DNA of 28,484 bases from an uncultured Clostridia bacterium (GTDB lineage Bacteria > Bacillota > Clostridia > Christensenellales > Aristaeellaceae), in contig CALGBY010000069.1 of the NCBI GenBank assembly GCA_937886445.1, forward strand, positions 1 through 28,484. The letters run 5' to 3'. How positions within the stretch are numbered: the stretch's first letter is position 1; each line of letters starts with the position of its first letter. Under the pieces are notes generated by a model. It was given only the letters and a program-made list of their open reading frames with translations. It did no database searches and was not told the DNA's origin. The position numbers and the translations under genes were made by a program. Below, piece after piece: positions 15,737 to 24,344 of this stretch.

Positions 15737-18700
15737 ATGAAGAAAATACTTGCGCTTATAACGGCGATCATGCTGGCAATATCCTGCATGGGTGTTTCTT
15801 TTGCCGAGGAAACAGAAGCACCGGAGGTTTCTGTTACGGTCGAAGCACCTGCCGCGGAGGAAACGCCTGCTCCTGCAAAGGAAGAGACACCTGTCGTGGA
15901 GGAAACTCTCGCTGAGAAGGAGCCGGAACAGCCTGCGCAGGAAGCTCCCGCTGCTGAACAGACTGTCGAAGAACAAACCACTGAGGAAGTTCCCGTTGTG
16001 GAACAGTCCGTCGAAGAGCAGCCTGTTGAGGAAGCTCAAGCTGCGGAACAGTCCGTCGAAGAGCAACCTGCGGAGGAAGCTCCTGCCGTGGAACAGCCTG
16101 TCGAAGAGCAGCCCGCGGAGGAAGCTCCCGCTGCGGAACAGCCCGTCGAAGAGCAGCCCGTTGAGGAAGCTCCTGCTGCGGAACAGCCCGTTGAAGAGCA
16201 GCCTGCGGATGAAGCCCTTGCTGCTGAACAGCCCGTCGAAGAGCAACCCGCGGAGGAAACTCCTGCTGCGGAGCAGCCCGTCGAAGAGCAGCCTGCGGAG
16301 GAGGCTCCCGCTGCGGAACAGCCTGCAACGGAGGAACCTGCAGATGAAGCGCCTGCTGAAGAACAGCCTGAGGAAGAAGCAAAGCATTTTGTTTCCGGAT
16401 ATGTATATGTGCCTGCCGAAACAAAGCTGTATAACAGCGATTCCGGCAGAGGCGTATACGGTGTTGTTTCCAATGGCAATACGGTGTATGCCGAGATCAG
16501 CAAGACAGCGGAAGATCCTGCGGAGGACTGGGTGCGTCTTACCTTCTCGGAGAACGGTGATGTCGCCCACGCCTTTGTATGCGTATCCAAGGTGCGCGTA
16601 CAGAGCGTGGAGTTTGTTGATGATATGCTGGAGGAAGCAAAGGAAAATAAGGAAAGCGTATGGCTGGGTGAAACACTGATCAACGCGCTGGCTTTTGTTC
16701 GTGAGGAAGCGGCGGAAGAAGTCACCGAGATCGTTCCGGAAGCGACCGTTGAAGAAGAGACCGTCGAGACCGTTCCGGAAGTGACCGTTGAAGATGAAAC
16801 CACCGCAACTGTTCCTGAAGTGATCGTTGAAGAAACCGTTGAAGAAGTATTGCCGGAGGAAACAGAGCTTCCGGAGGTGATCGAAACAGCCGAAAACGTG
16901 TCTTCCGCTGATGAAAATTCAGTGATCGTGACAGCGGAGAAAATGACCGAAGTCGCTGCGGACACAGATGCGGCTTCACAGGATGCTCCGGATGAAGCAG
17001 AGCAGGAAACCGTAACAGCGGATGCCGCGGATACGGAAGAGTCTGCCTGTGTAGAAATATCGGAAGCCGATGAAAATACCGCGGAAGCGCCGGTAGATCC
17101 GGAAATCGCGGAAAACGCGAAGGCCGTTTATTTTAATGAAGAAGATGTGTTTACCACCGCGGCCATTCAAAAGGCGGAGATCCTTACCCAGCCGGTAAAT
17201 TTCTACGGCAGCCTGGGAGATACGATCGTGTTTTCCGTTGAGGCGCAGGGCGATGGTTTGACCTATGTGTGGAAGAGCCGCACAAAGGGCAGAACAGCCT
17301 GGAGCAACGCCAAGATGACCGGCAAGGATACATCAAGCATGACCGGTGAGCTTACGGCGGAACGACTGAACTATGAATACGCCTGCCAGATCACCGATAA
17401 GTACGGCAATACCGTTATGACGGATGCAGTATGGATGGCGATATATACCCCCATTGAGATCACCGTACAGCCCTCCGATGTTGAAACGGCAGCCGGAGAG
17501 ACCACGGAGTTCGCTGTGCAGGCGGATGGATGCGGCCTTACCTACGGAAATACTGTTACCACAGATACGGTATGTATGCTCACCGGCGCGCAGCCCGACG
17601 GGCCGAAGATCCTTACCCAGCCTGTGAACTATACGGGCAGCATGGGTGAAGTGGCCACTTTTACCGTGGAAGCGCAGGGCGACGGCCTGACCTACCGCTG
17701 GATGTATCGTCTGAAGGGCAAAACGGCCTGGACAACTGCCGGCATGGATGGGGCGCTTACCGCTTCAACGAGCGGCGAGATCAACACCACACGCCTGAAG
17801 AATGAATACTGCTGCGAGATCACCGATAAGTACGGTACGAAGATCCTGACGGATATCGTGTGTATGGAGCTGGGCGCGCAGCCTGTTGAACTGAAGATCC
17901 TCACTCAGCCTGTGAATTATATCGGTAATGTGGGCGATACGGCTACATTCAGCGTAGAGGCACAGGGCGACGGCCTGACCTATTGCTGGAAGTTCCGTGC
18001 TAAGGGCAGCACCAAGTGGGCCAATGCCGGCATGGACGGCAAGCTGACCGCCACAATGAGCGGTGAAATGACCGTGGACAGGCTGAAAAACGAGTATTGC
18101 TGCGAGATCACCGATGCTTACGGTACAAAGGTGCTGACGGATATTGTGTGTATGGAAGTGGGCACCGAGCCCACCAAGCTCTTGATCCTTACCCAGCCGA
18201 TGAACGGCTACGGCAGCATCGGAGATACGATCGAATTTGCTGTTGAGGCACAGGGCGATGGCTTGACCTATGTATGGAAGAGCCGCACGAAGGGCAGAAC
18301 TGCCTGGAGCAATGCCAAGATGACCGGCAAGGATACCGCGATCATGACAGGCGAGCTTACAGCAGAACGTCTGAATTATGAGTACGCTTGCCAGATCACC
18401 GATATGTATGGCAACACCGTGATGACGGATGCGGTGTGTATGAAGCTGTATACGCCGGTGGTGATCACAGAACAGCCGCAGGATATGATTGCAGTGGCGG
18501 GCGACGAGGTGTCCTTCAGCGTGACAGCCGAAGCTACTGATGCTGAACTGCTTGGAATCACCTATTACTGGGAGTATCGCCTGAACGGTACCGATGAATG
18601 GACAGACGCGGAATGCGATACAAACACGTATACCTTTGTAGCTGATCGTACGGATGACGGATTGATGGTAAGATGCACTGTAATAGATGCCTTCGGTGTT

Positions 18701-19243
18701 TCTGCCGTAAGTGACGAAGCAGTTCTCAGTATTCCCTTTATTGAGCTGGTTTCCTGTGAGGTGACCGGCCCCAGTGAAGTGACACTGAAGACGGAAACGA
18801 ACATTACAGCCTGTGCTTTCAACGTGTATGAAGGAAAGGAATCGGCAGAAACACTTGCCGGTACATATGAGACCGCTGAAATGACCGTGACCGGTCTTAC
18901 TCTCGGGCAGCATGTTTTCCGTGTGGACTGCGTAAAGGATGGAAAGGTGATAGCATCCTGCGAAGTAAGTACCCCCGTTCTCTGCACCATTACAGAAGTG
19001 GACGATCTGGTGTATGAACTGTACGAGAAGAACGGAAGTATGTATCTTGCCGTGATCGCCTATAACGGTACCGCATCTACACTGGAAGTGCCCGCGACGG
19101 TGGAGGGCTACACCGTGAACAAGATCGGTGAGGGCGCGTTCGAAGGCAATACAACGCTTACCGCGATCGATCTGCCTGACGCGATCGAAGTGATCGGTGC
19201 CAGAGCGTTCAAGGGCTGCTCCAACCTGAAGAGCATGAATTAA
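15737..19243 (+). CDS. Large secreted repeat protein: Glu/Pro/Ala repeats, Ig-like repeats, BspA-type LRR end
   Basis: A 1168-residue exported protein, probably a surface or matrix protein. In order: signal peptide 1-23 (cleavage after SFA); an acidic region with eight 15-residue repeats of the type EEQPAEEAPAAEQPV (78-197); a short SH3-like segment (about 213-290, starting HFVSGYVYVPAE); a second acidic Thr/Val/Glu-rich stalk (about 320-475); Ig-like repeats beginning near residues 481, 573 (internally deleted), 624, 720, 816 and 908, each opening with ITxQP; a fibronectin III-like segment (about 1004-1085); and a C-terminal BspA/LRR_5-like piece (1089-1168, IGEGAFEGNTTL, IGARAFKGCSNL). No LPXTG motif, lipobox or transmembrane anchor is seen, so the attachment mode is unclear. 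GGAGA lies 7 bases before the ATG. It is monocistronic between a consensus promoter and a strong terminator. Function is unknown; adhesion is plausible. Confidence 0.85.
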   Translation: MKKILALITAIMLAISCMGVSFAEETEAPEVSVTVEAPAAEETPAPAKEETPVVEETLAEKEPEQPAQEAPAAEQTVEEQTTEEVPVVEQSVEEQPVEEAQAAEQSVEEQPAEEAPAVEQPVEEQPAEEAPAAEQPVEEQPVEEAPAAEQPVEEQPADEALAAEQPVEEQPAEETPAAEQPVEEQPAEEAPAAEQPATEEPADEAPAEEQPEEEAKHFVSGYVYVPAETKLYNSDSGRGVYGVVSNGNTVYAEISKTAEDPAEDWVRLTFSENGDVAHAFVCVSKVRVQSVEFVDDMLEEAKENKESVWLGETLINALAFVREEAAEEVTEIVPEATVEEETVETVPEVTVEDETTATVPEVIVEETVEEVLPEETELPEVIETAENVSSADENSVIVTAEKMTEVAADTDAASQDAPDEAEQETVTADAADTEESACVEISEADENTAEAPVDPEIAENAKAVYFNEEDVFTTAAIQKAEILTQPVNFYGSLGDTIVFSVEAQGDGLTYVWKSRTKGRTAWSNAKMTGKDTSSMTGELTAERLNYEYACQITDKYGNTVMTDAVWMAIYTPIEITVQPSDVETAAGETTEFAVQADGCGLTYGNTVTTDTVCMLTGAQPDGPKILTQPVNYTGSMGEVATFTVEAQGDGLTYRWMYRLKGKTAWTTAGMDGALTASTSGEINTTRLKNEYCCEITDKYGTKILTDIVCMELGAQPVELKILTQPVNYIGNVGDTATFSVEAQGDGLTYCWKFRAKGSTKWANAGMDGKLTATMSGEMTVDRLKNEYCCEITDAYGTKVLTDIVCMEVGTEPTKLLILTQPMNGYGSIGDTIEFAVEAQGDGLTYVWKSRTKGRTAWSNAKMTGKDTAIMTGELTAERLNYEYACQITDMYGNTVMTDAVCMKLYTPVVITEQPQDMIAVAGDEVSFSVTAEATDAELLGITYYWEYRLNGTDEWTDAECDTNTYTFVADRTDDGLMVRCTVIDAFGVSAVSDEAVLSIPFIELVSCEVTGPSEVTLKTETNITACAFNVYEGKESAETLAGTYETAEMTVTGLTLGQHVFRVDCVKDGKVIASCEVSTPVLCTITEVDDLVYELYEKNGSMYLAVIAYNGTASTLEVPATVEGYTVNKIGEGAFEGNTTLTAIDLPDAIEVIGARAFKGCSNLKSMN
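15968..16327 (+). repeat. Eight coding 45-bp tandem repeats
   Basis: Eight direct repeats of 45 bases encode the 15-residue acidic unit, with degenerate copies on both sides. Synonymous and conservative substitutions between units (for example GAACAGCCCGTC or GAACAGCCTGTC) show the array is not freshly expanded. This is a protein stalk, not a CRISPR array, because there are no unique spacers. Confidence 0.85.
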
Positions 19244-19258
19244 CAGAAAAGTATTCAC

Positions 19259-19284
19259 GGGCCGGATCTTGCGAGATCCGGCCC
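19259..19284 (+). terminator. Terminator of the large surface protein gene
   Basis: Perfect 11-bp stem (19259-19269 with 19274-19284) with a TGCG tetraloop, followed six bases later by TTTTT. Confidence 0.88.
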
Positions 19285-19357
19285 TGATACTTTTTCGGGG
19301 CTCTGATGTTTGTTGATATTGCGGATCGCGGCGGTTACGGCCGGCGTGAAAAAACGG

Positions 19358-19386
19358 TTGAGATAAGCGGGGTAAAGGTGTATAAT
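19358..19386 (+). promoter_or_regulatory. Promoter of the DegT-type aminotransferase
   Basis: TTGAGA (19358-19363), a 17-base spacer and TATAAT (19381-19386), leaving a 5' leader of nearly 90 bases. Confidence 0.75.
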
Positions 19387-19479
19387 ATATATTTGTAAAG
19401 CGTTGCTTCAGACGTGAAATGATTTGCTTTGCGAAGGATCATCCGGCGGCAGACGCCGTGACGGAAGAAGGGTAAAGAT

Positions 19480-20754
19480 ATGTATACAGCAAAGATGAGT
19501 CCGTTTGAAAAAAAGGTATGGCTGGCCACGCCTACGATGCATGGCGAGGAACTGAAATATGTGACCGAGGCCTATGAGACCAACTGGATGTCCACCGTAG
19601 GAAAAAATATCAACGAGGTGGAAAGGATCGCGGCGGAAAAAGCCGGGATGAAATATGCCGTCGGTCTTTCAAGCTGCACCGCGGCCCTGCATCTGTGCTG
19701 CAAGCTGGCGGGCGAAAGGCTGTATGGAAAGCCGGCGATCAGCCACGGCGCGCTGGAGGGGAAGAGAGTGTTTTGCTCGGATATGACCTTTGATGCCACG
19801 CTGAATCCCGTAGTGTATGAAGGCGGTATTCCCGTGTTTATCGATACGGAAGCCGAAAGCTGGAATATGGATCCCGTGGCGCTGGAAAAGGCGTTTGAAA
19901 TGTATCCCGATGTGCGTCTTGTGGTGTGCGCGGAGCTTTACGGTTTTCCGGGACGGATCGACCTGATCCGTGAGATCTGTGAAAAACACGGCGCGCTGCT
20001 GATCGAGGACGCTGCAGAGGCCATGGGTGCCACGGTAAACGGAAGACAGTGCGGAACCTTTGGCGATTACAGCGCGGTGAGCTATAACGGAAACAAGATC
20101 ATTACCGGTTCCAGCGGCGGCTGTCTGCTGACAAACTGTCTTGAGGATGCGAACCGCGTGCGCAAATGGTCTACGCAGGCCCGCGAAAACGCGGTCTGGT
20201 ATCAGCACGAGGAGGTCGGCTACAACTACCGTATGAGCAATGTGATCGCGGGCGTGATCCGCGGTCAGTACGGACACCTTGAAGAGCATATCGCGCAGAA
20301 GAAGGAAGTGTACGAACGCTACAGGGACGGGCTGAAGGATCTGCCGGTAAAGATGAATCCGATCACGCAGGGTACGGAGCCCAACTACTGGCTTTCCGCC
20401 TTGATCATCGATCCGGACGCCATGTGCCGTCAGGTGCGCGGCGATTGTGAAGCTCTGTATGTGAAGGAACCGGGAAAGACCTGTCCGACGGAGATCCTGG
20501 AGGCCATGGCTTCTGTCAACGCAGAAGGAAGACCGATCTGGAAACCGATGCATATGCAGCCGATGTACCGTATGCATGAAGCGGTGGGCCGTGACGGAAC
20601 ACTGCGCTGCCGTACCAACGCGTACATAGCGGGCGGCGTGCAGGATGTGGGCGCGGATATTTTCAACCGCGGCTGCTGCCTGCCCAGTGACAACAAAATG
20701 ACCGCGGAGGAGCAAAGCAAAGTGATCGAAGTGATCAGGCGCTGCTTTGACTGA
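19480..20754 (+). CDS. DegT/DnrJ/EryC1/StrS-type PLP aminotransferase
   Basis: A 424-residue pyridoxal-phosphate enzyme of the sugar aminotransferase family, which usually places an amino group on a nucleotide-linked keto sugar for capsule, glycoprotein or antibiotic sugars. Signatures are SSCTAALHL (phosphate cup), the Asp177 that contacts the PLP ring nitrogen in LLIEDAAEAMGA, and the Schiff-base Lys206 in SYNGNKIITGSSGG. The C-terminal half has the usual EEVGYNYRMSNVIAGVIRGQ block. Its length slightly exceeds the family norm (about 370-400). It has its own promoter and a hairpin terminator. No nucleotide-sugar dehydratase or glycosyltransferase is adjacent, so its pathway partners lie elsewhere. 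A role in decorating the neighbouring surface protein is only speculation. Confidence 0.92.
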   Translation: MYTAKMSPFEKKVWLATPTMHGEELKYVTEAYETNWMSTVGKNINEVERIAAEKAGMKYAVGLSSCTAALHLCCKLAGERLYGKPAISHGALEGKRVFCSDMTFDATLNPVVYEGGIPVFIDTEAESWNMDPVALEKAFEMYPDVRLVVCAELYGFPGRIDLIREICEKHGALLIEDAAEAMGATVNGRQCGTFGDYSAVSYNGNKIITGSSGGCLLTNCLEDANRVRKWSTQARENAVWYQHEEVGYNYRMSNVIAGVIRGQYGHLEEHIAQKKEVYERYRDGLKDLPVKMNPITQGTEPNYWLSALIIDPDAMCRQVRGDCEALYVKEPGKTCPTEILEAMASVNAEGRPIWKPMHMQPMYRMHEAVGRDGTLRCRTNAYIAGGVQDVGADIFNRGCCLPSDNKMTAEEQSKVIEVIRRCFD

Positions 20755-20772
20755 ACCTGAATGATATCTGAC

Positions 20773-20804
20773 AGCCGGCTTTCCGTAATGACGAAAGGCC
20801 GGCT
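20773..20804 (+). terminator. Terminator hairpin after the aminotransferase
   Basis: AGCCGG-CTTTCCGT (20773-20786) pairs with ACGAAAGGCCGGCT (20791-20804) around a short AATG loop with one bulge, followed by TTG. The stem is strong but the T run is poor. Confidence 0.65.
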
Positions 20805-20839
20805 TTGCAGTAATGTGATATGTTGGAAGGGGGATCATT

Positions 20840-22030
20840 ATGGCTGTACCGGTATGCATGATCCAAAGTACACTTGGACACGCGAAGGATGAATGGACAG
20901 ACACATGGCTGAGAGCGATCGAAGCGGAATTGGGCGAAAATCTGATCAGCATCAGCCGGGATGAATGGAAGCAGAGTCCCTTCGCCCTGCTGTTTATCGC
21001 GAGCGGGGGAAGCGAAGGGATATTTGTCAATGATCTGTATGATGAACAGAGGAAAGCTCCCTACCTGCTTCTTACAAGCGGTGAAAGCAATTCGCTTGCC
21101 GCCAGCATGGAGATCCTCGCGTTTCTTCAGCAAAAGGGGAAAAAGGGCGAGATCCTGCACGGCGGAGCTGCTTATGCGGCTCGGCGTATAGCGGAACTGA
21201 AAAGTGCCGCGGAAACGGTACGGTGGCTTCGCGGAGCACGCTTCGGCTGCGTGGGTGGTCGCAGCGAATGGCTGATCGCAAGCCCTATGGATGACAGGCT
21301 TCTCAAAGAAAAGACGGAAGCATACTTTGTGCCTCTTGATATGGAGGAATTGCTGGCCGGCTTCAGGGAGGAAAGATACAACGAAAACGCGTATACCCGG
21401 GCATTGCTTGAAAAGCCGTTTGACCGCGCGGAGATGCTGAAGGCGTTGTATCTTTACGGGGCGCTGAAAAGAATGTGCGAAAAATATGCTCTGAAGGGCG
21501 TTTCCGTGCGCTGCTTTGACCTGCTCAATACCGCGTGTACCACCGGCTGCCTCGCGCTGGCGTTGCTGAACACGGAGGGGATATACGCCTCCTGCGAGGG
21601 GGATATGCCGGCCCTGCTTTCCATGGCCATTCTGGGACGGCTTTCCGGGAAACCGGTGTTTATGTGCAACCCTTCCCGGATCGATACCGTAAAAAACGAG
21701 ATACTGCTCGCGCATTGCACATTGCCGATCGATATGCCGGAAAGCTATACACTGATGACGCATTATGAAAGCAACAGCGGTGTGGCCCTGCGGGGCAAAC
21801 TGAAAAAGGGCGGCTATACGCTCTTCAAAACGGATGCCGGGCTTACGCGTTATATCGCTCAGAAGGCCGAGCTGCTGGACTGCCCTGAAGAGGAGCGGCT
21901 GTGCCGCACGCAGATCAGGCTGCGCATCGAGGACGCTTCTGTTTTCCTGAAGCATCCGGTCGCGAACCATGAAGCAGTGTGTGCGGGAGACATTACAGAA
22001 AAGCTGAACGCGTTTTTTGAAATGATCTGA
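20840..22030 (+). CDS. L-fucose/L-arabinose isomerase-like protein
   Basis: A 396-residue protein resembling the FucI/AraA aldose-ketose isomerase superfamily, whose members interconvert aldoses and ketoses using Mn2+. The C-terminal half carries the recognisable order: TTGCLALALLNTEGIYASCE-GD (metal Glu/Asp region), GKPVFMCNPSRID (second acidic ligand), and MTHYESNSGVALRG with a His near the end. It is shorter than true FucI (about 590) and AraA (about 500), as in the many short, uncharacterised paralogues of Clostridia. GGGGG lies a few bases before the ATG. It stands alone: no kinase, aldolase or transporter for fucose is nearby, so the substrate is unknown. Catalytic competence is likely but not certain. 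Confidence 0.75.
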   Translation: MAVPVCMIQSTLGHAKDEWTDTWLRAIEAELGENLISISRDEWKQSPFALLFIASGGSEGIFVNDLYDEQRKAPYLLLTSGESNSLAASMEILAFLQQKGKKGEILHGGAAYAARRIAELKSAAETVRWLRGARFGCVGGRSEWLIASPMDDRLLKEKTEAYFVPLDMEELLAGFREERYNENAYTRALLEKPFDRAEMLKALYLYGALKRMCEKYALKGVSVRCFDLLNTACTTGCLALALLNTEGIYASCEGDMPALLSMAILGRLSGKPVFMCNPSRIDTVKNEILLAHCTLPIDMPESYTLMTHYESNSGVALRGKLKKGGYTLFKTDAGLTRYIAQKAELLDCPEEERLCRTQIRLRIEDASVFLKHPVANHEAVCAGDITEKLNAFFEMI

Positions 22031-22106
22031 TAATGCCATAAGCGCCGGGCGGCAGATCCGCTCCGGCCGGAAACGGAAATTGGCAGGCGTTCCGGAACAT
22101 CACAGA

Positions 22107-22149
22107 GAAGCACGCCCAGCCGGTGAATAACACCGTCCGGGCGTGCTTC
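22107..22149. terminator. Bidirectional terminator between convergent genes
   Basis: GAAGCACGCCC (22107-22117) pairs with GGGCGTGCTTC (22139-22149), and CGGTG/CACCG forms an inner stem. It separates the fucose isomerase-like gene from the PIG-L deacetylase gene. Confidence 0.75.
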
Positions 22150-22166
22150 CTGCTTTCTATAAGTGT

Positions 22167-23378
22167 TTATTCTCTTACAAGCTCAATATTTTCGAGAAAA
22201 TCGTTTTTCAGTACATCTTCGCCCACCGTGGTATAATACAGACCAAACAGCTTGCTGTTATACGCTCCCTGATCAGTATCCTGGATCACATGATGGCCGT
22301 TTTGCTGACTGCGGTGGAAAAGAAACGCTTCCTGTGCCATCTCAATGCCTGTTTTCCCGCCGAAGGCGGAAAGCGGCTCATTCCAGCTGACCGAGATCTG
22401 GTTTTCCGCGTAAAGGTGCAGATACAGCTTTTTTACCTGCCAGGGCGGCAGCTCCCTGCTGCGCGAGCCTTCATAATCGGCTTTTGCCGCCAGCTTTGTT
22501 GCCGCTGTACACACTGTGGACGCGACAGCCATGTGTGCGCCGTGGCCGTACTCGCCCCTCAAATCATGAGTGACGATCACTTCAGGCTGATATTTCCTGA
22601 TCAGCCAGGTGAGATGATCTTCCAGCTTTGCTTCCCGCCAGACGCTGAAGATCCCCGCTTTATCGGTTTTGTATACATCCATGAAGCCTTTCTCGGGCAT
22701 CTGAGGGTAGTATCTTATGCCGCATGCCCAGAGTCCGTCCAACAGCTCGATCTTGCGCCGTGCGCTGACGGAAACGATATAGGCGACCTGAAGCTTCACC
22801 CCGCGCTGCGTCGCGTAATCGGGGATCAAACCGCCGAAAAACAGGTATTCGTCATCGGGATGGGCGGAGATGACCAGCATATCGGCCTTTCCCTCAAAGG
22901 GCTGCCACTGCTGTACCCAGTCCGGCAGCTTTCCTTCTGAAAACAGCTTTACATCACGGATACCCATCAGCTCCTTGCGGTTTTCGACCTTGCTTTGCAC
23001 CCGGAAATGTGTGTAGCCGTCCAGTGCGATGTACTGATTATAGTAATCCGCGTGCAGCAGCATTATATCCTGCCAGCCCCCGTTATCATCCGGGATCTGG
23101 ATCGAAAAGTCGACAAGCGTATCCCACTGCAGGTAGATGCCAAAGCATTTTTCTCCGTTTTTGAATTTGAATTCCGCGTATCCTTTGCCTGCGTCATCCC
23201 ATACATTGTTGTACTTTTCGTCTGTCAGGTACTTTTTCTGATCTCTGTGCGCGGAAACGGTGACGGTGGCTTTTGATGTGATGTTGCGGGCTTCCGCTTC
23301 ATCCTGCAGGCAGTAGGCCGGAACGGACAGCGAAAAAAGCAGAACAATAAGCGAAATGATCGCAGCGGACTTTTTCAT
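22167..23378 (-). CDS. Secreted PIG-L family deacetylase
   Basis: A 403-residue exported protein. Residues 1-25 are a signal peptide (MKKSAAIIS, hydrophobic core, cleavage near AYC). Residues about 30-150 form a beta-sandwich-like segment (discoidin/F5-8 type by appearance), followed by a PIG-L/LmbE deacetylase domain. The zinc motif AHPDDE is at 172-177 (His173, Asp176) and a further ligand is in GEYGHGAHM (His282 or His279). PIG-L enzymes remove acetyl groups from N-acetylglucosaminyl compounds, so an extracellular glycan or peptidoglycan-derived substrate is plausible. The ATG at 23378 is chosen because AAAGGAAG precedes it and the signal peptide starts there; the open frame extends upstream without a start signal. 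Third gene of the lspA operon. Confidence 0.88.
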   Translation of the reverse strand: MKKSAAIISLIVLLFSLSVPAYCLQDEAEARNITSKATVTVSAHRDQKKYLTDEKYNNVWDDAGKGYAEFKFKNGEKCFGIYLQWDTLVDFSIQIPDDNGGWQDIMLLHADYYNQYIALDGYTHFRVQSKVENRKELMGIRDVKLFSEGKLPDWVQQWQPFEGKADMLVISAHPDDEYLFFGGLIPDYATQRGVKLQVAYIVSVSARRKIELLDGLWACGIRYYPQMPEKGFMDVYKTDKAGIFSVWREAKLEDHLTWLIRKYQPEVIVTHDLRGEYGHGAHMAVASTVCTAATKLAAKADYEGSRSRELPPWQVKKLYLHLYAENQISVSWNEPLSAFGGKTGIEMAQEAFLFHRSQQNGHHVIQDTDQGAYNSKLFGLYYTTVGEDVLKNDFLENIELVRE

Positions 23379-23454
23379 GAAAACTTCCTTTCTGACAGGA
23401 CAGCAGAATGCTGACCGGGTACTGTATGTAAAGCGAGAAGTACAGCTCTGATGC

Positions 23455-24321
23455 TCAGTCAAACGGGCAGGGAGTGGTAAAGGTCATTCGTTCCCCTGTC
23501 GCGGGATGGGTAAAGGAAAGGCTGAAGGCGTGAAGCATCAGGCGCGGGGCAGAGGGCATATTTTTGACACCGTAAAGCGGGTCTCCCAGCACGGGGTGCC
23601 CAATATGCCGCATGTGTACCCTGATCTGATGCGTGCGCCCGGTCACGATGTGTACATCCAGCAGCGTCCGGTCCGGCAGACGCTTCAGTACCTTCCATTC
23701 CGTTAACGCCCAGCGGCCGTCCGGATCAACGGCCATCTTCTTGCGGTCTGTTTTGCTGCGGCCGATCGGCGCTTCCACCGTGCCGCTGTCTTCCTTCATA
23801 CGTCCCATGACCATCGCGTGATAGTGCTTTTCCATATGCCTGTCGGCCAGTTCAGATGAGAGAAAGGCATGTGAAGCATCGTTTTTCGCGATCAGCATCA
23901 CACCGCTGGTATCTTTATCAAGGCGGTGGATGATGCCGGGACGCTGCTCTCCGCCGATGCCCGAAAGATGATCCAGATGCCAGAGAAGCGCGTTGACAAG
24001 GGTGTGCTCTTCATTCCCGGCGGCAGGGTGGGTGACCATACCGGCGGGCTTGACGACGACCGCGATATCCTCATCCTGATAAAGGATATCGATCGGAAGC
24101 TCTTCCGGTTTATTTTCCGATGGGATCAGAGCGGGGATCTCACACTGCACTGTGTCACCGGCGTTGATCTTACAGGAGGGCTTGCGTTCCTTCCGGCCGT
24201 TCACTGTCACTTTTCCGTCTTTGATCAGCTCCGCTGCACGGCTTCTTGAAAGCTCGCTGCCGCAGAATACCGCGTCCAGACGGGTGGACCCGTTTGCCGT
24301 AAGGGTAAGTATTTCAGCCAT
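23455..24321 (-). CDS. RluA family pseudouridine synthase
   Basis: A 288-residue enzyme that isomerises uridine to pseudouridine in ribosomal RNA. An N-terminal S4 RNA-binding domain (about residues 14-62, LSRSRAAELIKDGKVTVNG) is followed by the catalytic domain, with the signature HRLDKDTSG and catalytic Asp135. The C-terminal GRTHQIRVHMRHIGHPVLGD block is also typical. The domain order and position next to lspA match RluD/YlyB-type proteins, and the lspA-rluD pair is a widespread Firmicutes arrangement. GGAGG is 6 bases before the ATG, and the gene starts 23 bases after lspA ends. Confidence 0.95.
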   Translation of the reverse strand: MAEILTLTANGSTRLDAVFCGSELSRSRAAELIKDGKVTVNGRKERKPSCKINAGDTVQCEIPALIPSENKPEELPIDILYQDEDIAVVVKPAGMVTHPAAGNEEHTLVNALLWHLDHLSGIGGEQRPGIIHRLDKDTSGVMLIAKNDASHAFLSSELADRHMEKHYHAMVMGRMKEDSGTVEAPIGRSKTDRKKMAVDPDGRWALTEWKVLKRLPDRTLLDVHIVTGRTHQIRVHMRHIGHPVLGDPLYGVKNMPSAPRLMLHAFSLSFTHPATGERMTFTTPCPFD

Positions 24322-24344
24322 TGGTTACCTCCGATCGGGCGTGT

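Noticed and set aside
15968..16327. Regular 45-bp repeats resembling a CRISPR array
   Set aside because: The repeats are contiguous, in frame and encode an acidic protein stalk; there are no unique spacers.
17765..19258. A 497-codon minus-strand frame opposite the surface protein
   Set aside because: The sense frame has a signal peptide, repeats, a consensus promoter, an RBS and a terminator; the antisense frame has none of these.
19669..22039. Two long minus-strand frames opposite the aminotransferase and fucose isomerase-like genes
   Set aside because: No ribosome binding sites and no recognisable domains, whereas the sense proteins show clear family motifs.
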